Shown: piece by piece, positions 34,224-46,194 of the stretch
How the letters are laid out: the number at the start of each line of letters is the position of its first letter
Position numbering within the stretch: position 1 is the stretch's first letter
Assembly: GCA_037042185.1 (NCBI GenBank)
Contig: JAXQJY010000020.1
Location: 744,001 to 808,000 of the forward strand
Source: Sordariomycetes sp. S80-01Y
Taxonomy: Eukaryota > Ascomycota > Sordariomycetes
Direction: 5' to 3'
DNA: 64,000 nucleotides
The notes under the pieces: model-generated
Database searches by the model: none
Told to the model about the DNA's origin: nothing
What the model saw: the letters and a program-made list of their open reading frames with translations, nothing else
Program-made: the position numbers and the translations under genes

Positions 34224-35878
34224 TCACTGTTCTTCAATGAGACATTTATGCCCCTTCGGACCTAGAAGGAAGAAGATTTCCGGAACCATCATCTCCTCGC
34301 TCATACCCTCTCTGCAAGAGACCTTTGTATTGGGGAACCTGAGGAAGAATCTGGCGGCCCCGTGACGAAGCTCCATATAAGCCAAATGCATCCCGATGCA
34401 GACTGTGCCAGTGTAAGCGCTTTATCCTCATCAAATATGTCTTCAGCTTCACTTACTCCTCCCAGCTCGCCCGTATGGCATAAAATGGTCTTTCATCTCC
34501 TTAGTGGTGTGTTCCCACCTATATGGATCGAAAGATTCTGGTCGTGGGAATATCCTTGGGTCACGGTGCATGGTGTAGGCCTGTGTACACACGACGGTAC
34601 CTCCTGGAACCCAATGCGTCCCCAAGGCGGCTCCCTCCCGCGGCACTACCCGCGGGAGACTTGCTGGCGCTGCTGAGTGTAGCCTCAAAGTCTCGTCGAT
34701 AACGTGGTTCAGGAGCCCCAGCTCTCGCAGATCCCGATCGGAGTAGTCCTGTGGAAGGCTTTTAAGCACTTCGAGAAGCGCGGCCATGATATGCGGAGAC
34801 CTACACACGGACCAAACCAGATACGTCAGACTATTGGCAGTGGTGTCGGTTCCGGCTACAATATAAGTCATCGCTGCGTTGCGCACTTCATCCGTGGTCA
34901 ACCTCTCCTCCTCTTTGGCCTTAAACACGTTGGTGAACAAGGTGTGCTGAGCACGCGTCGGATCAGAGTCGAGGAGTCGCTGGTAGCGTTGCACCGAGTC
35001 CCTAGAGTACTCCGTTATCCTGTTCGTGGCGTCTCTAGCAGCCCTGAGTAGTGGGAGAGGAACATAATCGGTGAGCGGAATGAGGGAAGGGAACGTGGCC
35101 CGAAGGCCAGCGACCGGACCAACACGGGCAAGGTCTTTGGTGTACGCTGACGGCTTGTGTGAGAATAAGAGGTCAGCCGATATTGTAACTGTCAATGGTA
35201 GATAGGGTTTTGACTGACTTTCCCTTGTTCGAGAGTCTTGAAAGACTCTCCAAACGTCAGCGTGCCAATAACATCGGTTGCCATAAACGTCCACCATTTC
35301 AGAACATCAGCGGCACCACGTTCGCTCATTTCCTCCTCCATCCGCAAGATAGCTAGCGCAGCAAGAGACGCGACCGTCGGCTTAACCTTACTTATGGATG
35401 AATCCGACATGGGTCCACCTAGAAGTCTTCTTAATCTCCGATTGTACTGGACATTCGCTGTGTTGAACATATTTGGCTCCGAGGACACCGTGACGTCCGT
35501 ATAAAAGGATGACTTCACAAATTTCTCCCTGAGGTGATACACATTTTTGACATCGTCAATGTCAACAATGCCTATCTCTCGAGGACTGAGGCGAACAGTA
35601 GGTCCGTACTGCTGATGAAGGGAATGCACGTAATGGGTTCGCTGTCCTTTGAGCCAGTGGTATGTGAGGATCGTTCCTGTCCATTTCGAGTACCAAGGTC
35701 CTGGGATCTTGGAGATTGGTCTTCGCAGCACGAGAACCGCATACTGAAGGACGCAGGCATGGTCAGTTAGGACACGTTCCACAGAGGGAGTAGTACTTAC
35801 AAAGAGAACAGTGAAGACAATAATAGAAACGACGAGTCTGAGGTGATATTCGTCTTGCTGGTTTCCGATGATGGACAT
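34224..35878 (-). CDS. Cytochrome P450 monooxygenase
   Basis: Four exons on the minus strand, 35878-35801, 35743-35219, 35153-34457 and 34402-34224, all in phase, giving 492 aa. The N-terminus has a membrane helix (RLVVSIIVFTVLFYAVLVL, formed across intron 1) and the proline-rich hinge KIPGPWYSKWTG. Further marks are the C-helix region RRLRRLLGGPMS, the I-helix oxygen-binding motif AGTDTTANS, the K-helix ExxR as DETLR, the PERF-like FDPYRWE and the heme-binding loop FMPYGRAGRICIG created by joining the last two exons. This is a class II microsomal P450 using NADPH-P450 reductase, probably in the ER membrane. The sequence style resembles fungal P450s that oxidise specialised metabolites; the subfamily cannot be assigned by eye. 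It is the only P450 in the window, lying between two broken SDR genes. Confidence 0.92.
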
Positions 35879-36434
35879 TGTGAAGAGTGGGCGTGCACTT
35901 GGAAGAGAATCTCAGCTACTTTGGTACTCTGCAAAAGCTGACGACGGCAGGAAAACAGCTTTAGGTCGAAGACTACAGGGTATCCGCAATTTGATTCCTT
36001 TATGCTGCACTTGTCCACCGCAAAGCGCGGTAAGTGATCAATATCGGACAAGAGCCAAAGTCCGGTACGGTTGGCGCAGACTTTGAATGCCGGAGAAATG
36101 GCCTCGATATTCCAATGTCGGCCTTCTGCCAATACCGATGAACGGTAAAAGATCTGTGCCGACCCGTTCTCGCGCATTCATGGCTAGCCGGCTTGTCTCA
36201 CTCGAATCTCGCACCATCGGCATCTCGCGTTGTCGGCATCTCGCGCTATCGGGTCAAAGGACTCCGTCCGCCCCTGCAAGCAGGTCGACGTTCAATGAAA
36301 AAGCGAAGGACACTTGTGCATTGGTCTTGTAACAAGTTTAAAAACTTTTCTGTCTTTCCTTCCTTTTCTAGAACAAAAGGCATCCCCGGTCTATTCCTAT
36401 TTACCCGACAATCATTCTTGCGAGCTCATCCAGA
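35879..36434. other. Promoter side of the P450 gene
   Basis: No gene seen. A short direct repeat with unit GTYRTCGGCATCTCGCG occurs at about 36210-36250. Confidence 0.4.
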
Positions 36435-37331
36435 CTAGAGCTGAAAATTACGCAGCATAAGGTCGGACAAAATGTCAAATTGCTGTCGGCGTTTGTGGAC
36501 GGCGTCCAAGAAGGACTCTTACGAACCAATGGCGCCGACGACAATGTGGTCCGTCTGGGATACAATGCTGGGCCACGTTTTCGCTACAAACTCGGCCACG
36601 GGGAGTCCCATAGACCGACCTCGTTCCGCACCCATGTAGTCATGAAGCTCCGCTGAGAAATCTTCAGTATCTTCTTTCAGATCACACGAGAAGGTCGGAT
36701 GAACTTACTCTGGACAGCCGGAGGCCAAAGCTCAATTATCTTGGTGCCTGAGCCTTCGTTCTGGCGGCGTAGGCAGTGTATGTAAGTTGACAGTGTAGCT
36801 TTCGAGGCCGAGTAAGCCGGCATCATGACCGCAGGTACTTGTGCAAGCAGGGTCCCTGTGAATATCATAGCTGTAGGGAAACGCTTTTTCTGGAGGTGAG
36901 GCAGGAACTTCATAGAGAGGTCCACCAGTCGGTTAAAGTTAATGCTGATTTCATTGTGGAATGCATCGAGGTCGACTTCTTTGGGCCTGGACAGTCGAAT
37001 CAGGCTCTGGACGCCCGAATTGAGAAAGACGCAGTCTATATCGGGGTACGAATTGACGATTCTTCAAGTGTTAATGAAGTTGCGGTACGTCGGATCGCGA
37101 GTACGGGGCTTACTCTCTCACAAAGGTATCAAGTTTGTCTTTGTCCGTGATATCGTATTTCACACCGCTGGCCTTGTCAGATCCATGCTTCTGGACAAAT
37201 GCGTCGAGACGTTCCTGTCAGCGGCCCACAGCGACGACCTTGGCACCCTCTTCAATGAACTTGTCAGCCAGGGCAGTACCAATTCCAGAGGTAGCCCCAA
37301 CGAGAAGGATTCGATTGTATGGAGACGACAT
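36435..37331 (-). pseudogene. Short-chain dehydrogenase/reductase with two in-frame stops
   Basis: The minus-strand model is 37331-37114, 37061-36709 and 36652-36435. The protein is otherwise well preserved: cofactor motif LLVGATSGIGTALAD, YDITDKDKLDTF, the strand CVFLNSGVQ, a helix ISINFNRLVDLSMKFLPHL, AMIFTGTLL, the active-site MPAYSASKATLS (YxxxK) and C-terminal GAERGRSMGLPVAEFV. Codon 38 is TGA (37220-37218), directly after VVAVGR, and the frame continues perfectly in SDR style beyond it. A second stop, TAA at 36521-36519, falls in the C-terminal region. The sequence after it (ESFLDAVHKRRQQFD) still matches the usual C-terminal tail of this SDR group, up to a TAG at 36437-36435. The first stop is explained by one C-to-T change in a CGA codon. 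The gene is probably newly inactivated. Confidence 0.8.
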
Positions 37332-39565
37332 GACGACAGCGCACGAACAAAAAGCAGCCCGACACAAGTATCGTATGATGTGAGAATCTAAGAGTGGTAG
37401 AATTAAAGAGGTGTCTTGCTGTCGATCAGGGTGTCCTCCTATAGTTCTGGGGGTGCTGTTCATTTTAAACTAACCTTGATATAGCTCATAGCTAGCGCCT
37501 AACCGGATTGAGATTGCGGCCCCCCCACCGACGCGAAGATATCCAGACAGTCGGCAGTAGGAAAAATGCGAGACCGATGAGAGTAGTCTACAATGATGTG
37601 ATCGCAGGCTTAGCTCCGAGGTGATCCATGCAGCAGTCTGATGGACTCCCACCTCGGTACTCGCTCTTCCTGAATCTAATCATAGACTCGTCTAGGGTAG
37701 TGGTAGGTAGCGGCTTGATCTATTTCCGCCCTGCCTCCTCCTCAGTGATTTCAGCGTTAGGAGCAATGTCCTTGAAAATGTCCGTAGCAGAGGTACAACC
37801 GTTAAAGATGATATGAATTGAGAGGAAACGGGTTGGGCTCAGCCAATACCCTTAGACAGCGGAGCGCGGAAGTCTGCTCAGTTGAACGTGGCAAAAGATG
37901 TATAACTATTCTCGCTGCCCATCACTATCCTGGAGTCTGCCTTCCTACGCTCAAGATAACGGCGGAGGACTAGAGCCGGGTCTATAAATAGGGCCAGTGG
38001 CAGTTGCCGTGATAACCGCGAGGGGCCGTTATCCGAGGTATTTGACGTTCAGCGTTGGTTACTAGGCCATTCCAATTGGCCGGAAATGCGTGCGTCCTAG
38101 TAATCATTGTATAGAAAGTCAAGTTTTGACCATGTCCTAATGAAGGTATGTAGGGACAGCGCGTGTTAGCTTCGATACATGTCGCGGACACCGGCGGGAA
38201 GAGCAATGTGTACTGCGGGGGTGGCGAGTAGCAGTCGCTAACTTTAGGGAAAGAAACAGCGGGTGTGGGCAGAGTGAGCGGACGCGAATGGAAACAGTGG
38301 TAACACAGGAACAGTAACATATTGGGGGATCAAGGGGAGGAAAAAGGTAATCAGTCTTCGTGGCGGTATGGGCGTTGCCTGCGTGTTATTTGTCTTTGTC
38401 ATGTGTGTTGGTCCACTTGGGGATCCGGTTTCAAAACAAAGGCAGTCACGGGCCGAGACTCTCGCCGACAGACCCCAGTGACAAGGTACTGGGGGCGTCA
38501 CTGAGCACCTGCGCAGATAATACCAACTGGTCTGTAAACCCCACATGCCTCAACAGCTTAGTACACAGTGAGGGGCCGGTGGGCTAGTGGTGGACAGTGA
38601 CGTACTGGAGTCTTGGTAAGGTGTCTTTCAAGCACAGGATCTTATTAACTTGTGCTATTTCGTCATTGAGGGTAGCCCAATGGGAATTTCAAGTGATTCG
38701 ATAATATATTGGGACTTGGGAGCGTTGTGTCGCAGTAAACCTATGTTTCTTGCCCAGCTGTGCCTGGGTTCCAACCTTAGCCGCCCACGAGCGCGGCCTA
38801 GACTGCCACTCGGCAATGTGTTAGCTCCCGGCCAAGTTGGCTTACGGTGTATGCATATTTTTGCCTAATTGAAACACCATGTGCTCCCGTTCAGCCCCTT
38901 ATCTTGCGACGCTCCGAGGGTTGCCTTTTTTGGAAGCGATCGCAATCACCCGTATTCATCACTCCAAAACAACGATTGCCTCTTTAGGAAGCGGTCGCAA
39001 TTAGCGGTATTCATCACTCCAAAACAACCAGAGGTCGCGGATTGAGTCGGTGGAAACGTCCAGCGTTTCTCATAATAGAAACCAAGACTTTTTAATTTAA
39101 TCGGCAATCGAGCCGGTTTTGAAGTGCCGTCGACCCTCATATGGCTTCCCCAGATTGCTCATTCAGCCTGAGTTGTTTTCAATTAGCCTGAGTATCGTCG
39201 ATCAGCTGTGGAGCAGAAGGAAAAATCACTGCAGCTCTCCGGAGCTTTGGCTTCCTATTTCCAGGACCTGCCGGCTTAGCGTTGGTGAACGCGTTTTGGC
39301 ACTCGTTGACATGGAAGGGTCTGGAACGCAAGGGTGTTTCCTAGTCCCAATTCTGCCGTGGATGTAACCTGTCGCATAGAACCAGGTGACGAATTTGACA
39401 CACCCATTTCCTTCTGTCCGAGCCTGCTGAACGGATAAAGAAAAGAAAATCGGTATATAACATCGAGGTTGCCAGACTCGATACTATGCGCAGTTTGTAT
39501 AAAGCCGAAGATCTTGAACATTTTAGCAGACGCAATTCTGACTGCCACAGAAACTTGAACTAACT
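37332..39565. other. Long intergenic region, no gene seen
   Basis: About 2.2 kb without a supported gene. It contains a 55-bp tandem duplication at 38919-39028. Confidence 0.5.
38919..39028. repeat. Two-copy 55-bp tandem duplication
   Basis: Copy 1 is 38919-38973 and copy 2 is 38974-39028. The last 24 bases are identical, including TATTCATCACTCCAAAACAAC, and the first half differs at a few positions. It is a local duplication with no known role. Confidence 0.85.
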
Positions 39566-40393
39566 ATGTTCTGCAATATGGTTCATTGGCTTGCAATTCT
39601 AAGCCTGGCGCCAACGCTCGCCCTCGCGCATCCACCCAATGGCCTAACCAACATTTCACCTCGTGCGCCAACCCCTGGTGTTGTCATCACCAAATGTTCG
39701 AGCCCCGGAATTCTGGCCCTTGCCTACGACGACGGCCCCTATCAGTACACATCTGAGCTTGTCGATATCTTGGACGCGGCTGGTGCAAAGGCTACCTTCT
39801 TCTTCACGGGCACACTCTACGGGTGCATTTACAACCAAGCTTCAGCTGTCCAGAAGGCATACAACTCTGGACATCAGGTTGCGTCGCACACTTGGTAAGC
39901 CGTCGAAATCTCCCCAGAAAGCTTACCCATGCTGATTGTATGTTCCAGGACGCATCCTCAGAATTTTGGCTCCATGAGTAGTGCTCAGATTACAAACGAG
40001 ATGCAAAAGCTGGAGCAAGCTCTCGTCAACATCATTGGAGCCAAGCCTGCTTATATGAGACCGCCGTATCTAGCTACCGGCGGCCAAGTGCTTCCCACTC
40101 TGGGATCCTTGGGGTACAAAGTGATTACCGATGACGTTGACTCGGGCGATTGGAACGGCCGCTCGGTAGCGCAGAGCGAACAGGCGTTCCAGCAGGCCGG
40201 TACCTCAGGTAATGGGCACATTCCGTTGATGCATGAAACCTATGCAACAACGGTAAGGGAGCTCACGCCATGGCTGATTGACTGGGCTGGCAACAATGGC
40301 TTAAAGTTGGTAACGGTGGCTGAGTGCCTAGGGGATGCCTCGGGCGCCTACTCGGCACAAGGATTAACAGGAAATGGGCAGAATAGCTGCTAA
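39566..40393 (+). CDS. Secreted polysaccharide deacetylase (CE4, chitin deacetylase-like)
   Basis: Two exons, 39566-39894 and 39949-40393, joined in phase, giving 257 aa. A signal peptide (LAILSLAPTLALA) precedes the NodB-homology domain. Motif 1 is LAYDDGPYQ (Asp55-Asp56, base and metal ligand). Motif 2 is SHTWTHPQ (His108, His112, metal ligands), assembled across the splice. Motif 3 is MRPPYLATGG, motif 4 VDSGDWNG and motif 5 IPLMHETYATT. All catalytic and metal-binding residues expected for CE4 are present. These enzymes remove N-acetyl groups from chitin to make chitosan, in fungal wall remodelling or in hiding chitin from hosts. No chitin-binding module is attached. A second Met at position 5 could also be the start. 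Confidence 0.9.
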
Positions 40394-42255
40394 GATGGCT
40401 GCGATGATTGAGATCAAACGCGATACGATAAGCTTGGATAGACCTAGTATGTCGTGCGTTCGACAATAGCCATTCTCCGAGAAACTGTACCGCAATTAAG
40501 TAAAAGTGTATTGTACCCACAGAACGCATATGGGATGATTGCATGACGTGTATTCCGCCCTTGGATCCGTGGTGTCTTTATGCCCCGTGATTGATGGCGC
40601 CGTCGATGGTAAACTTTGTACAGTCGTTACGGCGAAGCAACGCTCAACAGTCATACTCTGCGTAATTCTGATCATTTCAATTGCCAATACTCCTGGGCGA
40701 ATTCCTGAAGCCTATGCGCTCGGGCTCCAACATCTCGAGGGTCTTGGCCGTATTCGTGTAGATCTAGTTGGGGTTGGCAATAATGAAGCGGGTCTTGGAA
40801 TTCTGGATAGGGCTAAGCCGACAGTATGCTATGGATTGAACATTGTCGGAGCGGGTAGAGTCTCATTGGGCGGCCAACTGTGCGCTTGGGTCGACCTGCG
40901 ACCTAGAGATAGAGACGTTAAGGAGGTTGTGCCCGCCTTGGACCTGGGCGATTATCTAATGGATGGTCGGCTAGGCAACGAATAGGGTGCCCACGAAATA
41001 TTGTGTATCCGTAACTTTGTAACGGCTGACCCGTCTCCTTAAGTTGACGTCGAGAATACTCAAGATCAAGATACTGGAGACTGAAATCCCTATATGAGAT
41101 TATAGATCGGACCCTGGATGAATAGACAGTGACTTATCCATTTTGAAGATGGCCTAAACGAGGCATATATGAAGATTGTGGCGCTCGGTGGTTTTCGCCA
41201 AGCAGACAACTTCGAGGTCGCATGCGAGGGTCTAGTGCATCTATGTGAACGGGGCGATACAGCTCAATGCGTTTGATTCTCGGACTGTTCAAGAAAGTTC
41301 AAAGCGTAGGTCTTAATCGCAATATTCTTGTAACATTACCAGCCTTCTTCTTTTCTTTATCAACCGCTTGTGGGATTGATCGTCTTGGACGTTGCACGTG
41401 TGACTCGCCGGGTGAAAGAGTGAGAGAACATTCCAAGGGTAATGCTACATCGAATGGGAGACGGTGTGTGTTTATCTATGGATTCTGCTGTGTTTCAAAT
41501 CTTCTTTGTTTCAAGGATGGCTAACCATATGTTGATTGGGGATGGAAGCTCGCTGCTCAATGTCAAAAAGAAAGGTATCTACCGCTTGATTCTTCTGCCC
41601 CTAGAGCTGTATATCTCTGATGAGGTCACGGTGTTATGTTTACCCCTGAGTAGTTAGTTCTCTGGCGCGCCATACGAATAGCCCATTTCTGACAAACGCC
41701 AGCAGTCATCAAAGCAAACCCAGCAATCAAATACTTCTTCTGGGTCGCAAATCTGGAGTTGACGATGAGCGAGACCGACGACAACCATAATTTTGCCCTA
41801 CTCGACAGCTCGAAGTCCCTTGACTTCGACAATCCTTACGACCGGTGCCCAACAATCGCGTCTTAAATGCCGTATCACTGAATAACAAACTGATGGACGC
41901 AGCGAAGACGGGAATCCGATTACCATTGTGTTGACATAGTTGCTTAGTATGACGAGGGCTACTAATAGGGTTTTGGCTTGCTTCGGGACGGATCGTCGAG
42001 GTGAGAAGCCAAACAGAGGTATTGGCGAAGAAGGGATGTATGGGGACACATGTGAGACGTAAAGCTTGGATGCTATTTTTCAGAAATTTTGTTGGAGTAG
42101 CAATATAATTCACCGAGAACCAAGGTGACAACTCGATCCAAAAGTTTATGATACATATTACTTACTCATATGTGCGGTAAGGAGACATGTGTTCTTCCGG
42201 TTTATGTTGCCTAGGAACTGAAACTTGACGGAATGATGGATCTTTATACAGTTCC
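40394..42255. other. Convergent intergenic region, no supported gene
   Basis: A 148-codon open frame at 40539-40985 on the plus strand has no recognised features. Around 41640-42130 on the minus strand short hydrophobic stretches might be a relic. Neither is strong enough to call. Confidence 0.4.
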
Positions 42256-43836
42256 TCACAATTTAGAAGTCCGCCGATGCTGCGCCGCCATCTTCACAAA
42301 ATCACCCAGAAGGAATTGACAGGACGCCATCTCTCCCAAAGAATCATCCATCTTCAATCTCTCCATAACAATCCTCTCCCCTGCAAACATGACGCTAACC
42401 TCCCCGTTCTTCCACATCGGCATCAATGTAATCTCGCCACGTGGCGGAACTCGTCCGATATACGGCTCGCGGAACGCTTCACACGTTCCAAGTCCAGTGC
42501 CCCAGTCCTCTAGCACGGACTGCCCGGAACGCGTGTGATCGGTAGCGAGTGCATCAAGCGGTCCCTTGGGGATGATACCTGGGTTGAGGGGGTGCATTTG
42601 GGCGATCGATAACATGTCGCGGAATTTGGACTCGCTCCAGTTGGTATTACTGCCTCGGATTGCCATCGCTGCTCTGGCGAGAGATTCGGGTGTTGCATGG
42701 GCTTGTTGCGTGTCGATTGTCGTGCATGCCGGGAAAAGGTCAACACAAGTGGGAAGGTAGTTCAAGGGTAAAGGGGGCGTGAGACGTTGACGAACGCTAC
42801 CAGCGTAAACGATGCGCGTTGTATCAGGTATTGGTTCTGGTCCCGAAGACCCTGGTGCATATTTTGCAGTAATGAATCGTTGCCAGGCGAAGCCGGTCAG
42901 GCAGTCGATCGATGAAAGTTTCATGCCCTCTGGTGAAGAGCTCAGAGCTACGCGCTTGAGCTTTTGGATGGATGAAGCTGGGAAGGTCCACACAGAGACG
43001 GATATCTCGCGAAGATCGTCCTCGGGCGAGGCTGCAATGTCTTCATCTGTGAGGCGGGCCTTTGTGAAGATCTTTTGCATGTTTTCAGCCATCTTTTCAG
43101 GGTCTCGGGGGTCGAGCAGGTCCCAATGCTCGAGCTTCTCGGCCCCAGCTGCTATCTTATCGAGGTCAAACTCAGGCTGGGCATTTGACACCAAATGAGA
43201 GCGATCCAGAAGATAAGCAGGCATCTTTTCCGGTAGGGGAGGCTCGGGTCGATTGTGTGCTCTAGCGTTGGCGACAGCTTTTGTGTTTTGTGCCCAGGAT
43301 TGCATGAGATCCATACACTGAACAAGGTCACACATTGCATGTGAAATAGACATGACCAATACTATGCCACCCTTAATGACATTGAACTGGGGTGCAAGGA
43401 CAGGATCACCAGTCTGAACACTTGGGAAATCCGTTGGACGCAGTTTGCTCAGGCCATCCTGATCACCATCAGCGAACGGCCAGCCAAACTTTCGGAACTC
43501 GGAATAGGAGGGCATATCCCCATCATCCCTGTGGTCGCAATATTTAAACGTCGCACCAGCCTTTGGCGCTGGGAGGATTTCGATGGAATTGCGTCCTGTT
43601 TCGTCCTTGATGAACCTGCCGGATAGATGTGGTTGTGCATATAAGTAACGTGCGAGACCCCGTTTGCAATTCTCGTATAGCTGAAGAGGATTTGCTTCTG
43701 GCTCCAAGGGGAAGAAGTGCACTGGGGATGGATAGACTGCTGCGGTTAGGTTGTCGAGCGTAGACAGTCTGATGACTTTGGCTCGTACTGGGCCTGCGGG
43801 CTCAACCCACGAGTTTGGTACTGTTGATCCGGGCAT
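42256..43836 (-). CDS. HXXXD-type acyltransferase (BAHD / trichothecene acetyltransferase-like)
   Basis: Single exon, 526 aa from the ATG at 43836 (an upstream ATG at 43983 would add 49 residues not typical of the family). The N-terminal half carries the catalytic HXXXD as SISHAMCD (His166, Asp170), preceded by a hydrophobic strand GGIVLVMSI. Earlier blocks include QLYENCKRGLARYLYAQPHLSGRF. The C-terminal half has a DWGTGLGTCEAFREP segment at the position of the structural DFGWG motif and a final MKNGEVSVMFAGERIVMERL strand-helix. Such enzymes move acyl groups from acyl-CoA to hydroxyl or amino groups of specialised metabolites in the cytosol. The acyl group and acceptor cannot be deduced. 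It is divergent from a second acyltransferase at 44610 with about 770 bp between, which suggests joint expression. Confidence 0.85.
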   Translation of the reverse strand: MPGSTVPNSWVEPAGPVRAKVIRLSTLDNLTAAVYPSPVHFFPLEPEANPLQLYENCKRGLARYLYAQPHLSGRFIKDETGRNSIEILPAPKAGATFKYCDHRDDGDMPSYSEFRKFGWPFADGDQDGLSKLRPTDFPSVQTGDPVLAPQFNVIKGGIVLVMSISHAMCDLVQCMDLMQSWAQNTKAVANARAHNRPEPPLPEKMPAYLLDRSHLVSNAQPEFDLDKIAAGAEKLEHWDLLDPRDPEKMAENMQKIFTKARLTDEDIAASPEDDLREISVSVWTFPASSIQKLKRVALSSSPEGMKLSSIDCLTGFAWQRFITAKYAPGSSGPEPIPDTTRIVYAGSVRQRLTPPLPLNYLPTCVDLFPACTTIDTQQAHATPESLARAAMAIRGSNTNWSESKFRDMLSIAQMHPLNPGIIPKGPLDALATDHTRSGQSVLEDWGTGLGTCEAFREPYIGRVPPRGEITLMPMWKNGEVSVMFAGERIVMERLKMDDSLGEMASCQFLLGDFVKMAAQHRRTSKL

Positions 43837-44609
43837 TTTGCGAACTGTTGAGGCTCTCCAAAAGAATAACTCGAGCAGAGGGAATGATGTAGAAGAGAGA
43901 AAATTGCCCATAGAACCCGAATCAAACCCTGGCATCAACAGACAGCCCACCAGTATCTCGTTGCTCCTTCCACCAAAGGTCACAGGGAAATCACATCAGA
44001 GAGGAAAATTACCGAGGTTTACGCCAAAAAAAGTCTCCAGCATCAGCAGACGCAATTTCTCAACCCTCTTCAGATAAGAAGATATCGAGATCGGCACATA
44101 TTAACACCGACTTCGTGCATGCTTCGTCCCCACTTTGTGGGAGATCGTCACTTAGTGGATATAGGGTCACATCATGTCCATGTCATTCGTCCCAGTAGGA
44201 CGGGAGCAATTGCCGAGAAATTTGCATGATGGACCAAAACGATTAGGTTCTTTTCGAGTTTTGGGTTCCTGACCGTCACAGTCGCAGGAACTGAGCTGGC
44301 CTTCAGCTTGGTGCTGCCCCTGACTAGGAGCTAGAAGGGTAAAGCTGACCCACATGATGTGTTGGGCGTGGTTTAGTCGGGATAAAGCCCCTTTGCGTTT
44401 GAGCTCGTTGGTTATCGAAGTATGTCATTGGGTAGGATTATCGACTGGAGGAGTAATGCAGTGATCAGGTTAGTGAGTTTTAACCCTTTGATTCCCGTAG
44501 CCTCGATATCGTGGACCCTCAATACTGTCCAACTCGCTCGAATTCCAATACTTCTGCTGCCACCAAGACCTTCCACATAACAGTGAAATGAAGGTACAGA
44601 CAGCAGAAG
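43837..44609. promoter_or_regulatory. Shared divergent promoter region of two acyltransferase genes
   Basis: About 770 bp lie between two divergent start codons of functionally similar genes. No specific operator was recognised. Confidence 0.35.
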
Positions 44610-46194
44610 ATGGCTGCAATAAGATCTGAGCGCTTCTTGCCGCCTAGCTCCCTCATCATCCTGAAGCCCCATCCCTCCAGCCATGGGCAGGTGGTAAAAC
44701 TCTCGGCCATCGACCAAATCGCTCCCCGAGACTACATGTCAATATGTCTCTTCTTCCGAACATCTTCAAGCACAATCAAGGATCGAATCTTCAGCGTTCT
44801 CCATCAAGCCGTTTCCAGAACAGTCAGAGATATACCAGAGCTAGCATGCTGCGTGCAACAACGCGCGAATAATTCCCGCGAGGAAGTTGAGCTACTCTTT
44901 GATGCGGAGAGGGGCGTTGAGCTTCATTACAAGGATTATGATTCGCCTGAGTTGAGGGATCTGTGGCAATGTGGGACGTTTGAAGAGTTGGAGCAGGAGC
45001 ATTTTCCATTGAGCAAGATGCCGCGGAATTTGGTTTTCGGGACGTGTGGGAAGCTTGAGGGGGGCGTAAAGCTTCCATCTTTGATATTGCAGGCGAACTT
45101 CATCCCCGGTGGGGTGATTTTGGGAGGCTGTTTGCATGTAAGTCTTTCAATGTTTGGCACCGGCGTGCTGCTCGATAGTGCATCAATCAAGGTTACCCGG
45201 GGAATCACTAATGAGTTTATAGCACGTTGCAGGCGATGGTCGGTGCAACTTTATGTTGTGGTCTTCTATAGGCGCCCACTTTGAAGCAATCTCAGATGGC
45301 CTGGCTATGAAACAATTTACACCGGTTCGCTTCCTGGAGCGAAATGCCCTGGTACAGGGTGACACCAGCGCAACCCTCGAGGAACACCCTGACTGGAAGA
45401 TTGCCCATGGCATAACACAGGTCTTGAACCCGACAAATTGCAACGTCAACGAGAACACGACATACGAATATGCCACTTATTTCATCTCATCCGAAAAGCT
45501 GTCATCTTTGAAGAAACAGTTTTCTGCACTTTCTCCCGAGACCAAGCTGGGGACAGTCGACGTATTGGGAGCTTTTCTTTGGCGGCATGTCGTCCTGGCA
45601 AGAAACATTGATCCCCAAAAGTACCCCGAAGCAAAGCTCGCTGTCACGATTGATGCGCGAGGTCGTATGAGTGGACGGATGGTTCCATCTACTTACTGGG
45701 GCAACTTTGCAGAGCCGAATGCGGTGGCCAGACTTCCAATTGCAACCCTCCAGCAGAACTTATGCCTGCTATCAGCAGCATCTAAAAAGAAATCGGGAAA
45801 TGCCTACCACGAAGCAGCAAAACGAATCCGAAACGCAATAGCTGCAGTAGACGACACAGCAGTCAGGCGCCTCGTCGGTCTCTTGAACCAAATGCCCAAG
45901 AGCACGACCCTAACATGGAACGCTGACCGATGTCCTGGACCAGACATGCTCATTGTATGCATCCAGGGTCACGGATACAATGACATTCATTTCGGCCAAG
46001 AACTTGGATACCCGTCAGCGTTGAGGGTCACAGTTGGAGATACAGAGGGCAAACCTGATGGTCGGTGCCTAATTCTTCCACCAAGACGGATTGATGGAAA
46101 GGGGCTTGAGATTTCGTTGCAGTATCATAGCGCCACGTTGAAAAGATTGGAGGACAATAAGGAGTTTTCCGAGGTTTTTGTAAGGAGAAATTAA
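44610..46194 (+). CDS. HXXXD-type acyltransferase, second divergent copy
   Basis: Two exons, 44610-45137 and 45223-46194, phase 0, 499 aa. The intron falls inside the active-site motif: exon 1 ends with CLH and exon 2 begins HVAGDG, so that the spliced protein has HVAGD (His177, Asp181). The second structural motif appears as DIHFGQELGYPSALR near the C-terminus, followed by a RCLILPPRRIDGKGLEISLQY strand. The N-terminal LKPHPSSHGQVVKLSAIDQIAPRDYMS is the usual opening for fungal relatives, with the LS.ID phrase conserved. Sequence similarity to its divergent neighbour is low by eye, so this is a pair of different acyltransferases, not a recent duplication. Role inferred: acylation of a specialised metabolite. 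Confidence 0.87.

Noticed and set aside
40539-40985. 148-codon plus-strand frame downstream of the chitin deacetylase
   Set aside because: It has no recognised domain, no TATA-like context and no intron evidence, and the opposite strand is also partly open, so chance is likely.
41640-42131. Hydrophobic minus-strand stretches suggesting a membrane-protein relic
   Set aside because: The pieces are short and in different frames, with no family motif.
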